Source of the DNA: Lysobacter sp.
Lineage (GTDB): Bacteria; Pseudomonadota; Gammaproteobacteria; Xanthomonadales; Xanthomonadaceae
Direction: 5' to 3'
DNA length: 64,000 bases
NCBI GenBank assembly: GCA_030151365.1
Contig: JASLDW010000016.1
Location: forward strand, 18,076-82,075
Shown here: piece after piece, positions 25,401 through 33,596 of the stretch
Layout of the letters: every line of letters starts with the position of its first letter
Position numbering within the stretch: the stretch's first letter is position 1
Made by a program: the position numbers and the translations under genes
Notes under the pieces: model-generated
Databases searched by the model: none
The model's input: only the letters and a program-made list of their open reading frames with translations
Told to the model about the DNA's origin: nothing

Positions 25401-25682
25401 GGCTTCCTTGACCAGGTAATAGCCGCCCGGCGCGATGCTGCCGGAGAGGTTGGTGCGTTGCCAGCTGGTGCCGGCCGCGGATGTGTATTGCACGCTCCAG
25501 CCGTCCACCGACACCGTGGCAGTGCCGTTGTTGCGCAATTCGATGAAGTCGCTCTTCAGCGTCGCGCCGGAATTGCCGCCGCCGCCGTAGATCTGGCTGA
25601 TCACCACCTGCGCATTCGCGGCGCCCGCGGCGAAGGTCAACAGGAAAGCAAGCGCCCAGCGGCGCATGGAAGCGTTGGTCAT
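22452..25682 (-). CDS. ExeM/NucH-family secreted endonuclease with lamin-tail and DUF11-like domains
   Basis: A large secreted DNase-type protein of 1076 residues with signal peptide (1-24, AAGAANA). A lamin-tail domain comes first (about 25-150, VVISQIYGGGGNSG, FIELRNNG). An OB-fold-like segment follows (about 200-330, VVTEGVVTA, GFFLQDPAGDGN, VGNRVRVTGKV). The endonuclease/exonuclease/phosphatase domain is next (about 400-780, ILGVVEVEN, VIINHLRS, IALLGDFNAFEFNDG, LDHALLN, VSDHDPVRI). The C-terminus holds two DUF11-like repeats (DLAATLATRTDSVHVGDTAQF, DLAVSVSGPAKKLHYG). No C-terminal membrane anchor is evident. ExeM-type nucleases degrade extracellular DNA in biofilms or for nutrient use. 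A GAGGGG ribosome site supports this start. It is divergent from kynA. Confidence 0.85.
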   Translation of the reverse strand: MTNASMRRWALAFLLTFAAGAANAQVVISQIYGGGGNSGATLKSDFIELRNNGTATVSVDGWSVQYTSAAGTSWQRTNLSGSIAPGGYYLVKEADGSGGTTSLPAPDATGTIPMSATAGKVALVGAQTTLSGACPLGGAVLDLVGFGGANCFEGSAAAPAPSNSSAVLRKGDGSIDSNNNAADFATGAPDPRNSGSAPPAPPIALTIPEIQGSDLVSPHAGENVVTEGVVTARKYNSGFFLQDPAGDGNPATSDGVFVYTGSAPPATAAVGNRVRVTGKVSEFTPASNPSQLSITEIVSPTVEVVSTGNPLPAPVELGAAELSPTATPLTLERYEGMRVSVAHSIVVGASDGSIDEVNATSTSDGVFYVTLPATATPFREAGLDVLDAVPVPADKHPPRFDHNPERLMVRSFQQIGAQPISVDKGAQVDGLVGVLDYYDADWALLPDGATPPTVSGGMAPQPVPDAAYEDVTIGGFNLERFFDDVADGNSAPTLTAAALDKRLGKTGGAICNYLKAPNILGVVEVENLHVLQLLADRINSSCPRAPQYAPYLVEGNDVGGIDVGFLVSTRVVGTGSDGAGVPRVEVLEVTQYGKNATFANPDGSTSLLNDRPPLLLRAVVHQDNGAGYPVTVIINHLRSLNGVDDVAAGGNGWSTGGARVRAKRAAQAAYLANLVQQLQQADPSQHIALLGDFNAFEFNDGYVDVLGIIRGNEVPEDQVLTWVPSPVTTPLVDGSSLVTDPAQRYSYVFQGNAQSLDHALLNRALLDSAVGVRVDHARINAEFGVDNFGNAGVPVRVSDHDPVRIAIAVPAFRSADLAATLATRTDSVHVGDTAQFDADVSNAGPNAAEAASVAFAFDAEVSPRVSAPTGWTCEPPVVSPATTSVACATPSLGAGEHAAFSISVVAPPANGGGKLHVAMATTSQTNDPAAGNNRADATVTVNASADLAVSVSGPAKKLHYGRVESFPVVLRNAGPDTAWQPALVLHGDAPAANVSLVAPTGWNCTTTGSSDFTTRCQSTMEFTSGEAQQFDFAITIPARPNSTQSLNLGASASASTPDPAAGNNSATYSNRIVGVP

Positions 25683-25797
25683 CTGGTTGTTCCCCTCGAG
25701 GTGGCGCACGCGGGGCGCCATCACTCGATGATGCCCCAAATCGATGCCAATGATGTGACAGCCGACCCACTTCAATGGCGCATGCGAGAATCGGCGG

Positions 25798-26676
25798 ATG
25801 AGCATCGAAGACAACACCCGCGCGCTGGAAAGCGGCATCCATACGGACCTGTCCGGACGCATGACCTATGCCGGCTACCTGCAGCTGCCGACGCTGCTAT
25901 CGGCGCAGCAACCGCTGTCGCAGCCGCCGCACCACGATGAGATGCTGTTCATCATCCAGCACCAGACGTCGGAGCTGTGGCTGAAGCTGCTGGTGCACGA
26001 ACTGACCGCAGCGGTCGAGCAGTTGCGGGAAGATCGCGTCTGGCGCTTCGGCAAGATCGTCGCGCGCTGCAAGCGCATCCTCGACCAGCTCACCGCGCAG
26101 TGGTCGGTGCTGGAGACGCTGACGCCTTCGGAGTACCTGGAGTTCCGCGACATCCTCGGGCCGTCGAGCGGTTTCCAGTCGCGCCAGTACCGCACCGTCG
26201 AATTCCTGCTCGGCAACAAGAACGCGGGCATGGTCAAGGTGTTCAAGCACGATCCGGCCGAACAGGCGATCCTCGAGGCGGCATTGCTCGCGCCGAGCCT
26301 CTACGACGAATTCCTGCGCTACCTCGCGCGCTGGGGCCACGCGATCCCGGAACGCCACCTGCAGCGCGACTGGTCCATCGCCCACGCCAGCGATCCCGAA
26401 CTGCTGCCGGTGTTCCGCAACATCTACGAACACACCGACCAGTACTGGCGCGAGTACCAATTGTGCGAGGACCTGGTCGACCTCGAAACCCAGTTCCAGC
26501 TGTGGCGCTTCCGCCACATGCGCACGGTGATGCGGGTGATCGGTTTCCGTCGCGGCACCGGTGGCTCCTCGGGCGTCGACTTCCTCAAGCGCGCGCTCGA
26601 CCTGACCTTTTTCCCGGAACTGTTCGAGGTCCGAACGCATCTTGGCGTCGACGGCGACCTGCCCGCCGAGGCGTGA
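25798..26676 (+). CDS. kynA: Tryptophan 2,3-dioxygenase
   Basis: A haem enzyme that opens the indole ring of L-tryptophan to N-formylkynurenine, the first kynurenine-pathway step. The 292-residue chain carries the family segments GRMTYAGYLQLPTLLSAQQP, HHDEMLFIIQHQTSELWLKLL, RFRHMRTVMRVIGFRRGTGGSSGVDFL (its histidine is the haem-ligand candidate) and LDLTFFPELFEVRT. Length is normal. The gene is divergent from the endonuclease (about 115 bases between starts) and is followed by a peptide symporter 114 bases downstream. No kynureninase or formamidase gene is in the window, so the rest of the pathway lies elsewhere. Confidence 0.94.
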   Translation: MSIEDNTRALESGIHTDLSGRMTYAGYLQLPTLLSAQQPLSQPPHHDEMLFIIQHQTSELWLKLLVHELTAAVEQLREDRVWRFGKIVARCKRILDQLTAQWSVLETLTPSEYLEFRDILGPSSGFQSRQYRTVEFLLGNKNAGMVKVFKHDPAEQAILEAALLAPSLYDEFLRYLARWGHAIPERHLQRDWSIAHASDPELLPVFRNIYEHTDQYWREYQLCEDLVDLETQFQLWRFRHMRTVMRVIGFRRGTGGSSGVDFLKRALDLTFFPELFEVRTHLGVDGDLPAEA

Positions 26677-26715
26677 CCGTGGCCCGGAAATCGCGGGAAT
26701 GAATGGGGTCCCGGT

Positions 26716-26744
26716 TTGACGGCGACCGCCAAAGTCCGGTAAAT
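26716..26744 (+). promoter_or_regulatory. Candidate promoter of the peptide symporter gene
   Basis: A good -35 TTGACG (26716-26721) is followed 17-18 bases later by a poor -10 (GTAAAT or TAAATC). It lies between kynA and the symporter at a suitable distance from the ATG. The spacer has a small GGCG/CGCC repeat. Weak evidence. Confidence 0.35.
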
Positions 26745-26790
26745 CTCGCAGGATTGCCCCTGGGGCGCCTGTACACCAAGGAAAAACCGC

Positions 26791-28332
26791 ATGACCACAG
26801 CCATGCCCGATCGCGTCGAGCCCGCCGGCCCGGCGATGGATGCGCCGACCAACGGCAACCCGCCGAATTTCGCCACCGTGATGGGCCATCCGCGGCCGCT
26901 GTGGATGCTGTTCATGACCGAGTTCTGGGAGCGCTTCGCGTTCTACGGGATTCGCTGGGCGTTGACGCTTTACATCGTGCAGCAGTTCTTTGCCGGCAGC
27001 GGCGAAGGGCAGGCCCCGGCAAGCCGCATCTATGGCGCCTATCTGGCTTTGGTGTATGCAGCGGCGATCTTCGGTGGCTACATCGCCGACCGCATCATCG
27101 GTTACCAGCGCTCGATCCTGCTGGGCGCGGCGGTGATGTCGGCCGGGTTGTTCATGATCGCCTGGCCCGATGCGACGGTATTCAAGATCGGCCTCGCCAC
27201 CGTCATCGTCGGCAACGGCCTCTTCAAGCCGATCATTTCCACATTGGTCGGCAAGCTCTACACGCAGGCCGACGATCGCCGCGACTCCGGTTTCACCCTG
27301 TTCTACATGGGCATCAACCTTGGTGCGATGATCGCGCCGCTGCTCACCGGCTGGATGGCCGAACGCACGTTCGGCGGCACCCCGGAGATGCCGACCTACA
27401 AGATCGTCTTCATCGTGTCCGGCATTGGCATGCTGATCAGCCTGGTGTGGTTCTGGTTCGGGCGTCGCCAGCTGGCGGGCATCGGCCTGGCCCCGCAAGA
27501 GAGCAGTGGAGGCACGAAGAACCTGCTGTACGTGCTCCTGTTCTGCCTGGTGGCGGTGCCGGTCTACTACTTCCTGCTCGCCATCGATGCCGCCAAGTTG
27601 CAAGTCGTGTTGACCGCGCTGTTCCTCGTGCTGTGCGCCATGCTGCTGGTCGAAGGCATCCGCGAGGGCAAGACCGCGCGCGACCGCGCCATCGCGATGC
27701 TCATCATCTTCACCTTCAACATCCTGTTCTGGTGCTTCTTCGAGCAGGCGGGCAGTTCGTTCAATTTCCTCGCCGAGAAAATCGTCAACCGCGATTTCGG
27801 CGGCTGGATCTTCCCGGTTGGCTGGTTCCAGTCGGTGAATTCGCTGGCGATCATCACCCTCGCGCCGATCATCGCGTGGATCTGGGTGAAGATGGGGCGC
27901 TTCAATCCGTCGATTCCGCGCAAGTTCGGCCTCGGCATCATCTTCAACGGACTCGCCTTCCTGCTGCTGATGTTCGCGTTGTCGAAGCTGGTGGATCCGG
28001 CGACCCTGAAGATCCCGTTCTGGACGCTGTTCATGGTCTACGTGATCCAGTCGGTGGGCGAGCTGTGCCTGTCGCCGATTGGCCTGTCGATGACGACCAA
28101 GCTGGCCCCGGTGAAGCTGGTCGGCTTCGGCATGGGCGGCTGGTTCCTGTCGACCGGCATCGGCAACAACCTGTCCGGCATCTTCGCCAGCGAGGCGAGC
28201 GGCAAGACGGGCATGACGGTCGATTCCGCGCTGTCCAGTTACACGAGCGGCTTCTGGATCCTGCTGATCGGCGGCGTTGCGCTGTTCCTGATCGCCCCGC
28301 TGATCCAGAAACTGATGCACGGCGTCAAGTAA
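26791..28332 (+). CDS. POT-family proton-dependent oligopeptide transporter
   Basis: A 513-residue inner-membrane symporter of the POT/PTR family, importing di- and tripeptides with protons. Characteristic sequences are FMTEFWERFAFYGIRW (the ExxERFxYY proton-coupling motif), GGYIADRIIGYQRSI and FTLFYMGINLGAMIAPLLTG. The C-terminal bundle has FFEQAGSSFNF and QSVGELCLSPIGLSM. Hydrophobic segments are consistent with about 12-14 helices. The gene ends 60 bases before the convergent AraC-type regulator and is followed by a strong terminator. It lies after kynA on the same strand, fitting an amino-acid-scavenging neighbourhood. Confidence 0.93.
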   Translation: MTTAMPDRVEPAGPAMDAPTNGNPPNFATVMGHPRPLWMLFMTEFWERFAFYGIRWALTLYIVQQFFAGSGEGQAPASRIYGAYLALVYAAAIFGGYIADRIIGYQRSILLGAAVMSAGLFMIAWPDATVFKIGLATVIVGNGLFKPIISTLVGKLYTQADDRRDSGFTLFYMGINLGAMIAPLLTGWMAERTFGGTPEMPTYKIVFIVSGIGMLISLVWFWFGRRQLAGIGLAPQESSGGTKNLLYVLLFCLVAVPVYYFLLAIDAAKLQVVLTALFLVLCAMLLVEGIREGKTARDRAIAMLIIFTFNILFWCFFEQAGSSFNFLAEKIVNRDFGGWIFPVGWFQSVNSLAIITLAPIIAWIWVKMGRFNPSIPRKFGLGIIFNGLAFLLLMFALSKLVDPATLKIPFWTLFMVYVIQSVGELCLSPIGLSMTTKLAPVKLVGFGMGGWFLSTGIGNNLSGIFASEASGKTGMTVDSALSSYTSGFWILLIGGVALFLIAPLIQKLMHGVK

Positions 28333-28347
28333 TCGCGCCAATGCGAA

Positions 28348-28371
28348 AACGGCGACCTCCGGGTCGCCGTT
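28348..28371 (+). terminator. Bidirectional intrinsic terminator
   Basis: A perfect 10-bp stem (AACGGCGACC / GGTCGCCGTT) with a 4-base loop sits between the symporter gene and the convergent AraC regulator. U-rich tails exist on both strands (TCTTGTTT on plus; TTTT on minus), so it can serve both transcripts. Confidence 0.85.
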
Positions 28372-28391
28372 CTTGTTTGTGGTCGCCTGCT

Positions 28392-29225
28392 TCAGGCGTG
28401 TCCGCGCACGAACGCCGCCGCCAGCCTCAACGTGTCTTCGCCGTCGGGATCGCCGCGCAGGGCCCGCACCAGACGCGCGGGCGTGATCCCGGTCCAGTGC
28501 GCCAGGTCGCGGGTGGCGTGTGCCTGGTCGCTGTAGCCATGGCGCGCCGCTGCATCCACGATGCTGGCGCGCTCGGCGTCGAGGGTGCGCAACAGCGCCT
28601 GCAGTCGGCGGATGCGGGCATATTCCTTGGGGGTCAGGCCCACCGCATCGAGGAAGCGTGTTTGCAAAGTGCGAATGCTGGTGTCGAGCCGTTTCGCCAG
28701 CGCGCCGATGCGCAGGTCGCCGTCGTGCGCGTCCAGCGCTTCGATGGCACGTTCCGCCAGCGGGTCCGGGTCGAAACCGCAGCAACGCGCGCGCAACAAG
28801 TGCCACAACGGTTCGGGGGATCCGCTCTCCGCGCTGGCCCGCGCGGCACGACTGAAATCCTCGGCGAACGCAGCATCCAGCGTATGCAGGTCCGGGGCTG
28901 CGTCGCGCAGCTCCGGCAGTCGCGCGCCGGCGATCAGCGCGCTGCAGGCCGGGGTCAGGCGCAAGCCGATGCAGTGCACCACGCCCGCGGCCTGCAGGCG
29001 GATCGGACCGAGTTGTTGTCCGGCGAAGCAGAACGGCTGGTCGGCGCGGATGCCGCCGTCGGCGCCATGGAAGCGCAACGGCACGCCGAGTTCGGCCAGC
29101 AATTCGCAGCGCCCGTCGGGATAGATGGTCTGGATCTCGTTCCCGGGCGCGGGATCGCGCAATTCCCACAGGCATTGCACGTATCGGCGCAGGTCGTCCG
29201 GAGCGGGATGTTCGGTGTACTCCAT
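28392..29225 (-). CDS. AraC-family transcriptional regulator
   Basis: A 277-residue regulator. The N-terminal ligand region (about 1-160) starts MEYTEHPAPDDLRRYVQCLWEL and resembles the DUF6597-type domain of AraC proteins. The C-terminal double helix-turn-helix (about 170-265) reads RIGALAKRLDTSIRTLQTRFLDAVGLTPKEYARIRRLQALL and IVDAAARHGYSDQAHATRDLAHWTGITPARLVR, the classical AraC/XylS pattern. An earlier in-frame ATG adds 25 residues without family features, so the shorter start is preferred. It is divergent from a small DUF6265 protein gene 90 bases away, which is its nearest possible target. Confidence 0.87.
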   Translation of the reverse strand: MEYTEHPAPDDLRRYVQCLWELRDPAPGNEIQTIYPDGRCELLAELGVPLRFHGADGGIRADQPFCFAGQQLGPIRLQAAGVVHCIGLRLTPACSALIAGARLPELRDAAPDLHTLDAAFAEDFSRAARASAESGSPEPLWHLLRARCCGFDPDPLAERAIEALDAHDGDLRIGALAKRLDTSIRTLQTRFLDAVGLTPKEYARIRRLQALLRTLDAERASIVDAAARHGYSDQAHATRDLAHWTGITPARLVRALRGDPDGEDTLRLAAAFVRGHA

Positions 29226-29315
29226 GCAGGCATCCAATCGCGGCTTGCGTGTTTTTACAAGAGAACGCCGTTCGGGCGGACTAGTCTGGGGTTTCGCCAA
29301 CGGGGAGGATCGGAC

Positions 29316-29774
29316 ATGCGATACGCAAAAATGCTCGTGGTCATTGGCCTGGCGTCATGCAGCGGGCAGGCGGCGAGCGGGGAAGCCAGGCTGGACTGGC
29401 TTGCAGGCCACTGGTGTGGCGGCCAGGCGGGACGCCAGATCGAGGAAGTGTGGTTGCCCGAAGCGGGCAGCGCGTTGCTTGGCATGTCGCGCACGGTGCG
29501 TGGCGAACGGATGGAATCGTTCGAATTCATGCGCGTGGTGCCCGAGGGCAAGGACGCGGGATTCCATGTCCAACCCAATGGCGTGCCGTCGACGATGTTC
29601 GCGATCGCCGCGCAGGGGAAGGAGTGGGTGCGCTTCGAGAATCCCGCGCACGACTTTCCCAGGCAAATCGAATACCGGCGCGAGGGCGAACGCCTGCATG
29701 CCTCGATTGCCGGGCCGGGCCGCGACGGCAAGGAAAGGAAGATTCCGTTCGAATACCGGCGCTGCGCCGGTTAG
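29316..29774 (+). CDS. DUF6265-type small secreted lipoprotein
   Basis: A 152-residue protein starting with a short hydrophobic signal whose LASC (C15) looks like a lipobox. The mature part has the DUF6265-type pattern: LDWLAGHWCG, IEEVWLPEAGSALLGMSRTVRGER, ESFEFMRVV, EWVRFENPAHDFPRQIEYR, and a closing IPFEYRRC. Function of this family is unknown; its fold is predicted to be a lipocalin-like barrel. The GGGGAGGATCGGAC segment before ATG is a fair ribosome site. It is divergent from the AraC regulator and convergent with marR. Confidence 0.7.
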   Translation: MRYAKMLVVIGLASCSGQAASGEARLDWLAGHWCGGQAGRQIEEVWLPEAGSALLGMSRTVRGERMESFEFMRVVPEGKDAGFHVQPNGVPSTMFAIAAQGKEWVRFENPAHDFPRQIEYRREGERLHASIAGPGRDGKERKIPFEYRRCAG

Positions 29775-29798
29775 AGCACGCCAGCGTCAGCGCCTGTT

Positions 29799-30296
29799 TC
29801 AACCCTGCGGCACGTCGCCGTCCTTGCCGGCGTGTTCCGCGCGCAATTCCATTTCGTCGAGGCGATCGAGCAGGCGGAACAGCAGGGCGCGTTCCTCTTC
29901 GGCCATGCCTTCCAGCATCTGGCGCTCGAAGCCCAGCGCCAGCGGTGCGATCTGGTCGTAGATGGCATAGCCGGCCTCGGACAGCCGCAGCACCGAGCGG
30001 CGGCGGTCGTCGTCGTCGAAGTCGCGGGCGATCCGCCCGGAATCGAGCAGGCGCGCCACCGCGCGGCTCACTGCCACCTTGTCCATGGCCGTGCGCTGGG
30101 CGACTTGGGTCGCCGACAAACCTGAATAACGGCCGAGAACCGCCATGACTCGCCATTCGGTGATGCTGAGGGCGAAACGCTGCTGGTATTCGCGGGCGAT
30201 CGCGCCGCTGATGCGGTTGGACAACACGCTCAGCCGGTAGGGCAGGAAGCGCTCCAGGGCGAGTTCGGCGTGGCGGGCGGGGCGGGGCCTGGACAT
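29799..30296 (-). CDS. MarR-family regulator beside hppD
   Basis: A 165-residue winged-helix regulator of the MarR family. Key segments are FALSITEWRVMAVLGRYSGLSATQVAQRTAMDKVAVSRAVARLLDSGRIARDFDDDDRRRSVLRLSEAG, including the recognition helix and the D-D-R-R wing. It is divergent from hppD, its start only 15 bases from a palindrome (30319-30332) that recurs in front of the fumarylacetoacetase gene. So it is probably the repressor of tyrosine/homogentisate catabolism, comparable to HpdA/HmgR-type regulators in other bacteria, with a pathway intermediate as inducer (inference). Its own gene should be autoregulated. Confidence 0.88.
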   Translation of the reverse strand: MSRPRPARHAELALERFLPYRLSVLSNRISGAIAREYQQRFALSITEWRVMAVLGRYSGLSATQVAQRTAMDKVAVSRAVARLLDSGRIARDFDDDDRRRSVLRLSEAGYAIYDQIAPLALGFERQMLEGMAEEERALLFRLLDRLDEMELRAEHAGKDGDVPQG

Positions 30297-30310
30297 CTGC
30301 GGGGGGTCCC

Positions 30311-30340
30311 TTGAGATGGTTGCAATTGAAACTATAGAAT
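30311..30340 (+). promoter_or_regulatory. hppD promoter
   Basis: A -35 TTGAGA (30311-30316) pairs with a -10 of TATAGA (30333-30338, spacing 16) or TAGAAT (30335-30340, spacing 18). The MarR-type palindrome fills the spacer, so binding there would block RNA polymerase. The start codon of hppD is about 27 bases further on, with a GAGAGGAAG ribosome site between. Confidence 0.6.
30319..30332. promoter_or_regulatory. Candidate MarR operator, site 1 (marR/hppD)
   Basis: GTTGCAATTGAAAC is an imperfect palindrome (consensus GTT-N-CAATTG-N-AAC). It lies in the hppD promoter spacer and in the short region shared with divergent marR. The same element occurs at 46768-46781 before the fumarylacetoacetase gene; over the 22 aligned bases starting at 30311 and 46760, 18 are identical. 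This pairing at two unlinked loci of one pathway is the main evidence. Confidence 0.7.
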
Positions 30341-30366
30341 GGGGGTTCAACGAGAGGAAGCTTGCC

Positions 30367-31443
30367 ATGAATGCGCAACCCAACGTCGGCATGACGGTCA
30401 CCACCTTCGAGAACCCGATGGGGATCAACGGATTCGAGTTCGTCGAGTTCGCGGCGCCGGCCGGCCACGGCCAGGCCATGCGCACCTACCTCGAGAACCT
30501 CGGCTTCACCGCGGTGGCGAAGCACAAGTCGCGCGACATCACCCTGTTCCGCCAGGGGCGCATCAACTTCCTGCTCAACGCAACCGCCGATTCGTTTGCA
30601 TCGGACTTCGCGCAGAAGCACGGTCCGTCCGCCTGCGGTTTCGCGATCCGTTTCCGTACGCCGAGTGCCGAGGTGCTCAAGCACGTGCTGGCCAACGGGG
30701 GGCAGGAGATCGCGGTCGATGGTGCAGTCGCCGCGCCCAAGATCGAGGGCATCGGTGGCTGCATGCTTTATCTGATCGATGACGGCCGCGACGATCTCTA
30801 CACCGACTTCGTGCCGCTGGCGGGCGTCGACCAGAATCCGCAGGGCTTCGGTCTGACCTTCATCGACCACCTGACCCACAACCTCTTCCTCGGCAACATG
30901 CAGAAGTGGTCGGACTATTACGAGAAGCTGTTCAACTTCCGCGAGATCCGCTACTTCGACATCAAGGGCGCCAAGACCGGCCTGCTGTCGAAGGCGATGA
31001 CCGCGCCGGACGGCATCGTGCGCATCCCGCTCAACGAATCGAGCGACGAGAAGTCGCAGATCAACGAATACCTGCGCGAATACAACGGCGAGGGCATCCA
31101 GCACATCGCGCTGTTCACCGACAACATCTACGACTCGGTGGAAGCGATGCGCGCCAAGGGCGTCGATTTCCTCGACACGCCGGACACCTATTTCGACGTG
31201 ATCGACGTGCGCGTGCCCAACCACGGCGAGGACGTGCCGCGCCTGGCCAGGAACAAGATCCTGATCGACGCCGATCCGGAAACCCACCAGCGCAAGCTGC
31301 TGCAGATCTTCACCAAGAACGCGTTCGGCCCGATCTTCTTCGAGATCATCCAGCGGAAGGGCAACGAAGGTTTCGGCGAAGGCAACTTCCAGGCGCTGTT
31401 CGAATCGATCGAGCGCGACCAGATGCAGCGCGGCGTGCTGTAA
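30367..31443 (+). CDS. hppD: 4-hydroxyphenylpyruvate dioxygenase
   Basis: An iron(II) enzyme converting 4-hydroxyphenylpyruvate to homogentisate with decarboxylation and side-chain migration. The 358-residue protein has the three iron ligands H168 (FIDHLTHN), H246 (GIQHIALFT) and E326 (FFEIIQ), and the conserved C-terminal helix region ending GNFQALFESIERDQMQRGVL. I chose MNAQPNVG because a good ribosome site (GAGAGGAAG) precedes it and it matches normal family length; an in-frame ATG 51 bases upstream lies in the promoter. hmgA follows after 31 bases, so they form an operon. Homogentisate also gives brown pyomelanin if later steps fail. Confidence 0.94.
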   Translation: MNAQPNVGMTVTTFENPMGINGFEFVEFAAPAGHGQAMRTYLENLGFTAVAKHKSRDITLFRQGRINFLLNATADSFASDFAQKHGPSACGFAIRFRTPSAEVLKHVLANGGQEIAVDGAVAAPKIEGIGGCMLYLIDDGRDDLYTDFVPLAGVDQNPQGFGLTFIDHLTHNLFLGNMQKWSDYYEKLFNFREIRYFDIKGAKTGLLSKAMTAPDGIVRIPLNESSDEKSQINEYLREYNGEGIQHIALFTDNIYDSVEAMRAKGVDFLDTPDTYFDVIDVRVPNHGEDVPRLARNKILIDADPETHQRKLLQIFTKNAFGPIFFEIIQRKGNEGFGEGNFQALFESIERDQMQRGVL

Positions 31444-31474
31444 TCGCCCACACGGCAACCAGCGAAGGACGGCC

Positions 31475-32779
<1,305 letters not shown>

Positions 32780-32780
32780 G

Positions 32781-33488
32781 TCAGGCGCGTATCCCGAAAC
32801 GGACCACGTTGCTGCCGGCGTCGGCGGCCGATAAGTCGTTGACGATCAGCTGCTGCCACGCCGCTTCGATGCCGGCGAGATAGGCCTCGGGCACGATTTC
32901 CTTGAGGCGTTCGGCCACGCGTTCGCACACCGAGGCCTTGGTCGCCGTGCGCAGCCAGGTCAGTGCATCGACCAATGCCAGTGCGCGTTCGTCGTCGTCC
33001 TGCGCGGTCTGCAGCGCGACCGCCAGCGATGCCGCTTCCGGCGTGCGTTGCAATTGCAACATGTCGATCATGTACATCTTGCAGGCAGCCATCGAACGGC
33101 GCGATGGCGTCGTCCGCGGCGGCGTCGGCGCGATCGGGGTGGGCGCCGCAACGATGGCCGGAGCAGAGGCGACAGGCGGTGGCGCAGGCGCCGCTGGTGT
33201 TCCGGGCGCCGGTGCGGTCGCCTGGCGCACGCCATCGGCGAGTCGGCCGAACAATCCTTTCCCTGACGAAGAGCCCTGTGCCGGCGTCGCAGCTACGCCT
33301 TGCGCGAGATAACCCGAGGCGATCAGCGACTGGATCATCCCCAGCGAATCGACGCCGAGCATCGAGACGATGTCGTTGAGGTTGCGCTGTCCGTCGCAAA
33401 GGATCAGCACCTGGCGTTCGCGCCGGCCCAGTTCGGTTCCGGTGCGTGCGAGCGTGGCGCGCGCGAGTTCGGTCTTGTGCAACAGCAT
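32781..33488 (-). CDS. Hypothetical protein with winged-helix-like N-terminus
   Basis: A 235-residue cytoplasmic protein; I recognise no named family. The first 60 residues (LARATLARTGTELGRRERQVLILCDGQRNLNDIVSMLGVDSLGMIQSLIASGYLA) look like a small helical, winged-helix-type unit of the sort found in DUF4388-like or PatA-like proteins. A Pro/Ala/Thr-rich linker of about 65 residues follows. The C-terminal 100 residues are helical (KMYMIDMLQLQRT, DERALALVDALTWLRTATKASVCERVAERLKEIVPE). The linked two-domain layout is common for regulatory or scaffold proteins. The gene is convergent with hmgA and divergent from nhaA. Confidence 0.6.
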   Translation of the reverse strand: MLLHKTELARATLARTGTELGRRERQVLILCDGQRNLNDIVSMLGVDSLGMIQSLIASGYLAQGVAATPAQGSSSGKGLFGRLADGVRQATAPAPGTPAAPAPPPVASAPAIVAAPTPIAPTPPRTTPSRRSMAACKMYMIDMLQLQRTPEAASLAVALQTAQDDDERALALVDALTWLRTATKASVCERVAERLKEIVPEAYLAGIEAAWQQLIVNDLSAADAGSNVVRFGIRA

Positions 33489-33596
33489 GTCGGGGGCAAC
33501 ATGTGGGTCGGGAGGACCTGCAAGCTATTCGTCGCCGATGTACGTTCGATGACGCTGGTGTGGCAATGACCCGCGCGAATCGGCGACACTGCGGAA

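Noticed and set aside
22371..25940. A plus-strand open frame of nearly 1200 codons opposite the secreted nuclease
   Set aside because: Same cause; it has no recognisable domain, and the minus-strand frame has a signal peptide and nuclease motifs.
25897..29175. A minus-strand open frame spanning kynA, the symporter and part of the AraC gene
   Set aside because: It crosses three well-supported genes and a terminator and reads as low-complexity charged sequence.
33047..33060. A perfect GTTGCAATTGCAAC palindrome matching the tyrosine-regulon consensus
   Set aside because: It lies within coding sequence (codons for Leu-Gln-Leu-Gln) of the gene convergent with hmgA and is far from any promoter, so a chance match is more likely. 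A binding test could still include it.
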